From contig OZ038397.1 of the NCBI GenBank assembly GCA_964036045.1, positions 24,515,342 through 24,579,341 of the forward strand: DNA of 64,000 bases, given 5' to 3'. The stretch is from Eutreptiella sp. 'Long Island Sound 2002' (taxonomy: Eukaryota; Euglenozoa; Euglenophyceae; Eutreptiales; Eutreptiaceae). Of the stretch, positions 1 through 8,800 are shown one piece after another. Within the stretch, counting starts at the first letter, position 1, and each line of letters starts with the position of its first letter. Made by a program: the position numbers and the translations under genes. Below the pieces are notes generated by a model, which saw only the letters and a list, made by a program, of their open reading frames with translations, did not search any database and was not told the DNA's origin.

Positions 1-2
1 GC

Positions 3-1170
3 CTTGATCAGGCCGACGCCACGGACTTCGTGTGTGTCAACCGCATCATAGCAGAGCCCTGGCGGCAATGCTTTGCGGTTCCCCCCGTTGACATCGAAGA
101 ATCGGAATCGGAAGACCCCCTCACTGAAGAGGAGTGGGATCTGGTTCAAGGGTATATGGATCAGCCCTTTCACGACTGGGGAAACCAGCGTGAGGGCAAG
201 GGCCAGGACAGAGCCTGGTGGGAAGTGGACTCGATCGTCTCTGGTTCCTATGACGGGAACACCTTCGTGCAGAGGGTGCTGGACCACCTATCCAGCCAGG
301 ACGAGCCAATCGGGGGTAACCCACCCACCTACGGCGATCTATTCCGAGGCAAGACCAGAGATGGCCCTTTGGGCCACCTGGGAAGACCGCCTGAGCCGAA
401 GACGAGCGGGGTCGCTACCCCTCAAGTAAGCTCCGTGGTCCAGGTGCCCGGAAAAGCCAAGGCGGAGTCCGATGATTGCCCCAAGATCCAGGCGTTGAGG
501 GCCACGCTGAAGCAGAAGTATGGTGATACCTTCTTCAGCGGTAAGCCTGTGTTTCCCCCACCGGTGCGTGGACCGTATGGCGAGGCCAAGATACGACTGA
601 AGCAGGACCCCCGTGTGTATCGGCACCGGGAGTTTGCCCTGAGGGGCGAGAGGAAAGAGGCCATGGAGAAGATCCTCCGTGACTTCATCCGGAGAGGCTG
701 GCTCGCGCCGTGCCACTCCAAATGGGCCTCTCCGTGCTTCGTCGTCCCCAAGAAGGTGGCCGGTGAATGGCGGCTCGTGGTCGACTACCGCGGCCTGAAC
801 GCCCAAACGCAGCACGACAGCTATACGCTGCCCCTCATTGAGGACATGCTGCAAAAGCAACACCGGCGGAGGATCTTCACGGTGATTGACCTGAAACATG
901 GTTATCATCAGATGCCTCTCGCCGAGGAGTCCCGTGCCTGCACAGCCATGAGCACTCCACTTGCCCCTCTCCAGTGGAAGGTGATGCCCATGGGCGTTAC
1001 CAACGGCAATGCAGCTTTTCAGCGGATGCTGGAGAACTTGCTTGAGCCGGTGCGCGACTGTGCGGACCCCTTCGTGGACGACGTGATCATCGCGTCCGGG
1101 GACCCCGGTATGAGCTACGAGGAGCTCCTGGAGGCACACGAGAGGGACGTCACTCGAGTGCTGGATCAAG
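3..1170 (+). pseudogene. Ty3/gypsy element A: reverse transcriptase fragment
   Basis: The reading frame is open from the left edge of the window, so the N-terminus is outside. The first 150 or so residues are an acidic linker. After it comes a Ty3-type reverse transcriptase, which copies the element RNA into DNA: the VVDYRGLNAQT block, the VIDLKHGYHQM block (first catalytic Asp), the VMPMGV block, and FVDD at 1071-1082 (catalytic Asp pair; FVDD instead of the usual YVDD/YIDD). Homology stops about 25 codons after FVDD, where the frame runs into the start of element B and ends at 1232. The thumb, RNase H and integrase are therefore missing here. The GC-rich codon use matches the integrase fragment at 17117-18985, which begins near the end of RNase H, so the two may be halves of one element. 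That link is inference; about 1 kb of pol would be missing between them. Confidence 0.85.
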
Positions 1171-1177
1171 TGCCTCA

Positions 1178-3583
1178 GTGGCTCGGCAACATGCTGAAAA
1201 TGCTAGCGAGTTTGCCAAAAGAGCGAATGTGAGTGCTGGCCAAGCAGCAAAACGCGCGGAGAGCATCAAAGATGCTGCTCATCGTGCAATAGGTGAGTCA
1301 CCGGGCGGTGCTGGACCACCCCAGCCGTTTGTGACTGAACTGAAGTTTGAACTTGGACAATTGCAGTCTCAATTTCGAGACTTGAACCAGGAAATAGGCC
1401 AAAAAGTCAACGAATTCGTTGATTTGGTGTCCGACGTCAAAATAGACACTTGCAATAGGTTGGACGACTTAGATGGCAAATTGGCCAGACACTCAGCCAC
1501 AGGGTCATCCCCCAAAGGAGGTCCGAGTATGGATGGCCTTGAAGCTGACATGCAGCAATTCCGAGAAGAGCTGAATGACGTTTGGGGACGAATGGAGGCG
1601 GACGCCGAGGCATATGATTACTTGGATGAGCGCTTGACGCGGTTGGAAAACAAGACGACTCCAAGTCTAGGGGAATTGGGGCCACGGGACAATTCCCGGC
1701 CCCCTCGGTTAGACCGCCCCGGTCCCGGACAGCAACCCGCGCGTGAAAGAAACGGTCCCTGGTATGAAGACCGTAGGTCAGAACGGTCTGAGAGGTCTGA
1801 AACTAGGGGTAGGGCTTGGTATGATCGGCCCGCCGACCGGCATAGGCGTAGCAGTAGGGATAGCCTACGTAGTGTCCGGTATGGTAGTTACAATCGAACC
1901 GAGCGGCGTTATGATCCCCTTGAAGGCTTGCCGGAACCGCCAGGATGGTGGAAAAGTGGCCCGTATGGACCGCTGCCCGGAGTCTTTGGGGTACACGGAG
2001 ACATTCGCTGGTTCCAGATTGCCCCCTATTTTCAAGACGGTTACTTCATTCCCGGAAAGGCATATCGCACAGCTGCACAGCTGAAAAAGGATACCATACA
2101 GAAACGGGCTAAAATTCAGCCCACAGGTATTCCCGTAGAAATGGCTTTCAAGGAGGCCAAGCCTCCATTGAAGTTTAAGTCTTTCACGGACATCCCGCGG
2201 AATGCAACGGCGGCATCCGATGAAGGGATGTTTGGGGAGCATAAGAATTCCTGGCTCGATCCGAGGACAAAGAAGGCCCTTCAAAAAACGGCCGAAGTGC
2301 CTGTTTGGGACGGTGAGCCTGCCACTTTGGAGCGTTGGATCCATAGAACGCTTCGCTGGAGGCGAAATTATGCCAACAGATTTGATCAAGACCAGCAGGC
2401 AAAGATCTTAATTGCGGCCATAGAAAACGAGGGTGTAAGGGATAGGATCGAGAAGGCATATGATCGCGAAGACATGTCGTTGAAGGATCTCTGGTTCTGC
2501 ATCACCGGGAGAGTGATGGAAAACATCCATCGTCCGGAAGCCGTTTGGCACGCACGACACTTACCTAAGGTTGTTTTGACCTCTAGCATTTTGGCGGACT
2601 GGATGTCGGACTGGATGGAAGAAGGGGCTGATATCCCGGATGGTGTAACAATGCGGCACGCGACTGCACAGTTGCTTGCTGTTCTTAAACAACACACCAA
2701 GGATGTGCCGGCAGACAAGGAAGTTAAGGCAGCATACAACAAGCTTTACTCTTTGCAGGCAGAGTATGCGGGGGTTGAGTTCAACTACCTGGAAATTTTC
2801 CTCATGATGCTGCCTCTCATCCAGGCTCGGGAGTACCAGGAGCAACAGGAGGAGTATATGAATAATCCTACCGGCTCCGAAGCACGAAAGGTGCGGGCTT
2901 TTGGAAGTAAAGGAGGTGGGACGGGTGACCGGTCTCGCAGTAAAAGTCGCGATGGCAACCGACATGGAGGAGAGTCCAAGCGCTCTCATTCTCAATCAGG
3001 GGCACATCGTGATTTTCGGAATCGCCGGGATAGCGTCACCAGCAATACCTCCCACGCATCTTCCTACAGCCAGCGGCGTAAGGAAGAAATCCAGAAGTCC
3101 AAGCAACGGTGGAACAATTGCGCCAATTGTGGTCAACCGGGCCACTGGGCACGTCACTGTCCCCATCCAAAGGATGACAAAAAGACTATTCCTCAAAAAG
3201 GTCCACGGAGCCAGTCCAAATCGCGATCTAGAGCCAAATCAGACGATATATGTAATCGTTGTGGCCAAAAGGGTCACTGGGCATCTGAGTGTCCCAACAA
3301 GGGCGGCTCACAAGAACGGTCACGGGGATCTCGAGACCGAAAGGGGTCTAAGGACCGTGATCATGATACACGGAACCGCCGTCGTTCCCAAGATCGCGGG
3401 CAAGGGTCCAAGGACCGAGGACGCGGGTCCCAGGACAAACGCTCAAACTCTCAGGAGCAGCGTCGTCAAGGTTCAAATTCCAAGGATCGCTCACGGTCTC
3501 GCTCATCAGCAAAACCGGATGACATTTGTCGTCGATGTGGTGGTAAGGGGCACCACGCCAAGGATTGCCCAACAAAGTTGTAG
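1178..3583 (+). CDS. Gag polyprotein of element B (N-terminally truncated)
   Basis: Structural protein that would form the particle and package the RNA. There is no ATG at the start: the frame enters from the A/B junction and the first Met lies over 100 codons in, so the N-terminus is lost. Order of parts: an alanine-rich coiled coil (residues 1-160), a charged Arg/Ser/Tyr-rich linker, a capsid-like helical domain (about 370-570, opening with a WDGEPATLERW block), then a basic Arg/Ser/Asp-rich tail with three CCHC zinc knuckles of exact C-x2-C-x4-H-x4-C spacing (near 3118-3160, 3253-3295 and 3526-3568). The knuckles bind nucleic acid in known gags. The frame ends in TAG and continues in the same frame into the protease reading frame, which points to readthrough. 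Confidence 0.88.
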   Translation: MARQHAENASEFAKRANVSAGQAAKRAESIKDAAHRAIGESPGGAGPPQPFVTELKFELGQLQSQFRDLNQEIGQKVNEFVDLVSDVKIDTCNRLDDLDGKLARHSATGSSPKGGPSMDGLEADMQQFREELNDVWGRMEADAEAYDYLDERLTRLENKTTPSLGELGPRDNSRPPRLDRPGPGQQPARERNGPWYEDRRSERSERSETRGRAWYDRPADRHRRSSRDSLRSVRYGSYNRTERRYDPLEGLPEPPGWWKSGPYGPLPGVFGVHGDIRWFQIAPYFQDGYFIPGKAYRTAAQLKKDTIQKRAKIQPTGIPVEMAFKEAKPPLKFKSFTDIPRNATAASDEGMFGEHKNSWLDPRTKKALQKTAEVPVWDGEPATLERWIHRTLRWRRNYANRFDQDQQAKILIAAIENEGVRDRIEKAYDREDMSLKDLWFCITGRVMENIHRPEAVWHARHLPKVVLTSSILADWMSDWMEEGADIPDGVTMRHATAQLLAVLKQHTKDVPADKEVKAAYNKLYSLQAEYAGVEFNYLEIFLMMLPLIQAREYQEQQEEYMNNPTGSEARKVRAFGSKGGGTGDRSRSKSRDGNRHGGESKRSHSQSGAHRDFRNRRDSVTSNTSHASSYSQRRKEEIQKSKQRWNNCANCGQPGHWARHCPHPKDDKKTIPQKGPRSQSKSRSRAKSDDICNRCGQKGHWASECPNKGGSQERSRGSRDRKGSKDRDHDTRNRRRSQDRGQGSKDRGRGSQDKRSNSQEQRRQGSNSKDRSRSRSSAKPDDICRRCGGKGHHAKDCPTKL

Positions 3584-3622
3584 GGGGATGGCAAGCTTCT
3601 AAAGTCGCGTGCTCCACGCGAC
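3581..3622 (+). promoter_or_regulatory. Candidate UAG readthrough signal, gag to protease (element B)
   Basis: The gag stop is TAG followed by GGG GAT, and the downstream protease-dUTPase frame is in the same frame with no other stop. A perfect 8-bp hairpin (GTCGCGTG at 3604-3611, loop CTC, CACGCGAC at 3615-3622) starts 20 nt after the stop. UAG-G plus a 3' structure is the gammaretrovirus-type arrangement. An ATG at 3635 leaves re-initiation as an alternative. Confidence 0.5.
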
Positions 3623-5872
3623 AGAGGCGCCCGGATGCCACGCCCCAGATTATCGGCCAATGGCAAGCCCCGCCGACGGCCAGCTCGCACTGTGGATGTT
3701 AATAGGGTGCTGTCACGTTATCAGTCGCCGGATATCCACGTGTCTCCAATTCAACTGGATGAGGCAGGAACCGAAGTCCTCCGGTTCCCGCTAAAGCCCA
3801 AGAATCGAAAGACCAACAAAATGGTTGAACTCGTAGTGTCATCAGGCATCCAGCTTAGTGATTCCCTCAATTTGCCTGAAATCATGGTTCCGGCTTTGGT
3901 TGACACTGGGGCACAAATTGAGGTCTTAGCTGGAGAAGAACTTTTCCCAAGCGCGGCACTGATCGACGCACCCCATCCAGTACAGTTGGTGACTGTAGGC
4001 CGTAAGCCCTTGTCAGGTGGTCGTAAGGGTGTCTTGTCTACCGTACGGGTACCGGTAGAGACACCTGAAGGGTTACGAGTGTTTAAGTGCGTACAAGTCT
4101 TCATACATGTGGCCGCCATAGGACCTCGCCTGATATTGGGGTTTCCCTTCTTGTTGAGGTATGGGTTAGCAGTAGTGCCTGGAAGGGATGCCCTAGTGAG
4201 TTTGGATAGTTTCCAGAGAAGGCGGAAGCCGGCTTATCAACATGGGGGTATGTCTGAGTATGCGCTGGAGGTGGCAGGAGCACATATTCAGGCTGAATAT
4301 TCCACGGAGTTAGTTCGGCCGCGGTATTTTAAATGCGTGGCACCTGACATCACGCTGCAGTCGTGTTTGAGTGGCAAACAACATGTTGATAAACGTACCA
4401 CCAAAGCCCGTAGGTCTTCAGATGCCACCACGGCACCGACGGTCAGCTTTCTGGACAACAAGCTTGAATATTTTCAGTCTGATTGTGTCAACACACGTTG
4501 TCACCGCCCAGCGCACCTGGTATGGGACCACATAGGTCAAGTGCCCACAGCAGGCATGTGTTTTTGGTGTTTTCAGCGATCCTTCGGGGAGCCTGAGCCA
4601 GACTGGACTCCTCAAGGGTTGGCTCAACGTAGGAAGGGGGTATCGTACGAACCCCGTAGGTCAATCTCAGAGACAAAGGTCATCACGATTCCTTCATTAT
4701 CACGCAGTCTCGCCAACCTACAAGGGGTGGTGGATCTCTCAGCATACACCAACGAGCAACGCCCCCCTACCCCCACTCGGCGTCCTCGACGTCCTTCAAT
4801 CCCCATTCCCCCATCAGCCACAGAATCACCGGCCAATCAACCGTCTTTCGGGCCAGCTACGGCAGCCCCATCATCAGAGTCAGCCGGTCAAGAAGTTTCT
4901 CTTCCTCCCTCCCCTCCTCTCTCCTCTCCGCTCTCCCCCCCATGTATCTCTCCTACTCTCGTCGAACTCATTCAAGCTCATATTTCTTCAAATCCTCTTC
5001 GGGTCAAACAGGTCAGACCAGAATCCATTTTACCAACAAAGGGTACGCCCGGGTCCGCAGGCTACGATTTATACGCCGCGGCCGATATTCTCATTCCCTC
5101 CGGAGGACAGCAACGGGTACCCACGGGGTTAGCATTCACTACCCCCGCTCTCACTTACGGTAAGATTCAGGACAGGTCAAGGAACGCGAGCAAGTTAGCG
5201 TTAAGGGTAGGGGCAGGGCTAATCGATCACGATTACACGGGAGAAGTCGATATTTTATTAAGCAATCAAGCACCTCGGGATCATATGGTGCGGCAAGGAG
5301 ACAAAGTTGCCCAAATGACCCTCGAACTTCATCTCAATCCTTTAGTTCAACCAGTCTCCGAATTACAAGCCACGGAACGCGGTTCCGGCGGGTTCGGTAG
5401 TACAGACACCCACAAAGGTACGGTACCTCCCTCCCCGGGTAAGCCCCACCCCCCCTCCCAGGAAGAGGGAGTCCAAATCTCTCCAGTTTCATCAAGCACA
5501 CTAACCTTACTTTCTCCATCTCGCGCACAAGAGTACGTCCTCTTGGTGTGCACATATATTACCCTTTGGGTGGCGGCGCACAGGGCTGGCATGATTCAGG
5601 CGGGCAGTGAGACCGCTGATCAGGGTTCTGCAGTGAACCAAGCCCTGGGGCTAGTGCAAGGACTTGTATGTTCTTTGTTGCTGGCCTATTCAGACAGCAT
5701 CAAGGGTCACAATCATGTAGACCCAGCCAACAGTGGCGATCTGTCGGGTACGGAGCAGTTTCCTCCGGTACCTACACATAAATCCAAGGCCTTGGTCCAA
5801 TACGACACGCTGGACCTGCAATGGGCGTTGGTCTGCCACACAGGGTGGCAGTGTTGCTTGCTAACACATTAG
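3584..5872 (+). CDS. Aspartic protease-dUTPase polyprotein of element B
   Basis: In frame with gag through a single TAG; the first ATG is at 3635. The retropepsin-like protease shows VDTGA (Asp about residue 90 counted from 3635) and a downstream LILGFPFLLRYG block; it would process the polyproteins. A Pro/Ser-rich linker follows. Then comes a full trimeric-type dUTPase (about residues 465-590) with all five family motifs: PGSAGYDL, GKIQDRSR, GAGLIDHDYTGEV, GDKVAQMTL and RGSGGFGST. dUTPase hydrolyses dUTP to dUMP and PPi, keeping uracil out of the cDNA. Motif 2 reads QDRSR, where the family usually has a PRS core, so activity should not be assumed. The tail (about 625-700) has two hydrophobic stretches of unknown meaning. 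The end overlaps the pol frame by about 90 nt in a different frame. Confidence 0.88.
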   Translation, partial: GDGKLLKSRAPRDRGARMPRPRLSANGKPRRRPARTVDVNRVLSRYQSPDIHVSPIQLDEAGTEVLRFPLKPKNRKTNKMVELVVSSGIQLSDSLNLPEIMVPALVDTGAQIEVLAGEELFPSAALIDAPHPVQLVTVGRKPLSGGRKGVLSTVRVPVETPEGLRVFKCVQVFIHVAAIGPRLILGFPFLLRYGLAVVPGRDALVSLDSFQRRRKPAYQHGGMSEYALEVAGAHIQAEYSTELVRPRYFKCVAPDITLQSCLSGKQHVDKRTTKARRSSDATTAPTVSFLDNKLEYFQSDCVNTRCHRPAHLVWDHIGQVPTAGMCFWCFQRSFGEPEPDWTPQGLAQRRKGVSYEPRRSISETKVITIPSLSRSLANLQGVVDLSAYTNEQRPPTPTRRPRRPSIPIPPSATESPANQPSFGPATAAPSSESAGQEVSLPPSPPLSSPLSPPCISPTLVELIQAHISSNPLRVKQVRPESILPTKGTPGSAGYDLYAAADILIPSGGQQRVPTGLAFTTPALTYGKIQDRSRNASKLALRVGAGLIDHDYTGEVDILLSNQAPRDHMVRQGDKVAQMTLELHLNPLVQPVSELQATERGSGGFGSTDTHKGTVPPSPGKPHPPSQEEGVQISPVSSSTLTLLSPSRAQEYVLLVCTYITLWVAAHRAGMIQAGSETADQGSAVNQALGLVQGLVCSLLLAYSDSIKGHNHVDPANSGDLSGTEQFPPVPTHKSKALVQYDTLDLQWALVCHTGWQCCLLTH

Positions 5873-8800
5873 CAGAGTTCACTGGTACTGAACCAGAGTT
5901 GGTTGTAGAGGAGGCCACAGGTAGCATGGAAACCGAGTTACCGAGTGTCAGTAACCGCGCCACGGTAGGCCACCCCGGCGCCAACCCTTCGGGGTGGGGA
6001 TCGACCCGTATAAACTCAGCTCAGGTTACCGAGTTGAGGGCGGTTACATGTGAAAGTCTGGCGTTGACAGACTTAGATCTGTGGGCGGATTCTGAAAATT
6101 CAGATTGCGCGACTGATTCTAGAGTCAGTTCTGACATTGCAGCTAGCGACAGCGGCGGTGGTGGGCCGTCCAAGGTGCTACGAAAGAGCACCAAGGCGGT
6201 TAAGTCCTCATTCCGTACCCATGAGGGTCGAGGCAATATTCGGCATGTTCAGGCGGCGGCCAGACGCAAAGCGCGGCAAAAATGGCTGCGTGATAGGGAT
6301 GATTTGGCAGTCCGCCAGGATATTGTCCTTCGCATTGAGCGATGGGCTAAGTCGCTGGTTGACAAGTGTCATTTCCGGGAATTTACGGATGTATTCAGTA
6401 GTAAACGGCTTGCTCGTTTCCCGAAATATTGGGATGAGCAAAAGGACGGGTTGTCACAGCCATGGGCCGGAGAGAACCTTTGGTTACATCCTCCCGATAG
6501 GCTGTGGGAGCAAACCGTTCAAAAGTTGAAGTTTGAGCAAGGCCAAGGTATCGCTATTGTCCCGACATGTAAGGATAGGGATTGGTGGTGGTCGCTGAGC
6601 GAGGTGGTAGTAGACTGGGTAGATGTGCCGGTCGGTGAACCTCTTTTTGTAGATCATGATGGTAAGGTACGCTCAGCCGATAGGGAGTATCGTATAGTTG
6701 TAGTAGATGCGCTAGGATGGACTCCTGAGGAGTCACAGGCGGAACCAGCGGATACCGCCGACAAGCAGCGCGCTGTATGGGACTCGACCCTTCCCCGCGG
6801 GGATTGTGTCGCCCTACACCCGCACGACTGCACAGTTTCCGCTCCCTTTTCACACACACACCCCAAGCCTTCCTTAGAGTCGCTCATGCATGGTACTTCT
6901 AACCATCTAGTACAACAAGTTTCGCCCGTACAGGTCGAATGCCGCCAGATGCGGCGACGGGCACATCGCGAAGCAACCAAACGGGCCAAGTCAGGGGACA
7001 TCAGTCAGTCAGAGTCCGAAGCATCCCCAGGTCCCGATAACTCCAGTATGGAGGAGTGTGATACCATGCATGAGCGGCCATTGGTAACTACACCCCCAGT
7101 AATGAATGAGTCTTGTGTGGATAGGTCTGGTCTGGGTCCTAGGGAGATAAGCCAGCATGATTGGGTACAAGGCTACCGCCGCCACATCCGGTCTGTCATC
7201 AAGTCGGATGAGGACTGGGAAGGATGTGCAGACCTCAAAGCCAAAATTATGGCTCGGTATGAAAAAACCGTTTTTAATCCCATTCGCACTCAGGATGTGA
7301 CCCCGGAAGCCAAAAAGGCAAGAGGGCCACATTCTACGCTCCGCTTGGAGCTCTTGCCTGAACATGCTGGCCCCAGAGCTGACAAGCCCATACGAGCCGT
7401 GGGTGAACGTGAAAAAGCGTTATGGGATAAAATCGTGAAGTTCAAGGACCGTGGCATGCTACGAGATGCAAAAGGGCAGCCACAATGGGTCGCCAGAGCG
7501 TTCTTGGTGCCAAAGCCAGGAAAAAATGATTGGCGGTTGGTCATTGACTACCGTCATCTTAATTCCTGCTTAAAGGGCAACAGTTTTCCGCTGCCTGTCA
7601 TTGAGGACCAAATTGCCAACCAGGAGGGCAATTTTATCTTCTCCATCATCGATTTGGAGGATGGTTTTCATCAAATGCATCTGGAGGAGAGCAGCAAGCA
7701 TCTTACTGCCTTCTGTACTCCATTTGGCATTTTTGAATGGAATGTCCTTCCAATGGGTGTTAAGGTGGGGCCTGCAGCCTACCAACAAATGGTCCAATAT
7801 GTGACACGCAATTGTCCTCAATCCCGTCCCTACATTGATGACATTCTATCGTCGTCAGGGCGGAATGTTTTAGAGCCGGACAAGCTCACAATTGAGCAAA
7901 AACAACAACCGGGAACGCTCAAGAAATACTTTGAGGCGCATTATGAGGACCTGTGCAAGATGTTTGATGCACCGGAGGAGGCTCAGTTAACAGTTAAGCC
8001 CTCCAAGGTCCATCTATTCAAACGGATTGTCCAGTATGTGGGTCACATCCTTAAAGATGGATGTCGATATCCGAGTCCCACCAAAATCTCAGCAGTAAAA
8101 GAATGGAAATGGGAGGATATCAAAACAGCCAAGCACATGAAGGGATTCCTTGGGCTCGTGGGCTGGTATCAGGTGTATATTGACAAATTCGCCCAAATGG
8201 CGGCACCGCTGATGAACGCCCTCAAAGGCAAATATCAATACGAGCCCAGGGACCCTAATGCCCCACGGACATCCACTGGAGTGCCTCAAAAGAGGAAGAA
8301 AATCAAGTTAACACCCAAGGAAGCCCGAATTCATTGGACCGATGAAATGAAAACCAACTTCGAGGCCCTTAAGAATGTGTTAACCGAGAAAACCAGGCTG
8401 TACTTACCCAAGCCAGGCCTGCCGTGGCGCATCATCACTGATGCGTCCAATTATGCAGTCGGTGGGGTCCTTGAGCAGCAGCAGGAAGATGGTAACTGGC
8501 ACCCAGTTGCCTTCTATTCCCGCAAGCTGCAAGGGAACAAGGCCGGCGTCAATGGGAGTACCAAAAACACAGGGCAGTTTGCCTGGACTCCAAGGGAGCA
8601 GGAAACATATGCCATTGTGTGTTGCCTGTTGAAATTTCAGTCATGGATCGGAGGATCTGCAGTTGAGATCCAGACTGATCATTCAGCCATTGTGAAATGG
8701 TACAAGGAGGACTTGTGTACCATTTCTGGGCCGTTAGGACGGCGGGGACGTTGGCATGAGTTTTTGAGCCGGTTCAACCTTATTATTACTTACCGTCCAG

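Noticed and set aside
339-1169. 276-aa minus-strand frame
   Set aside because: Antisense of the A reverse transcriptase fragment.
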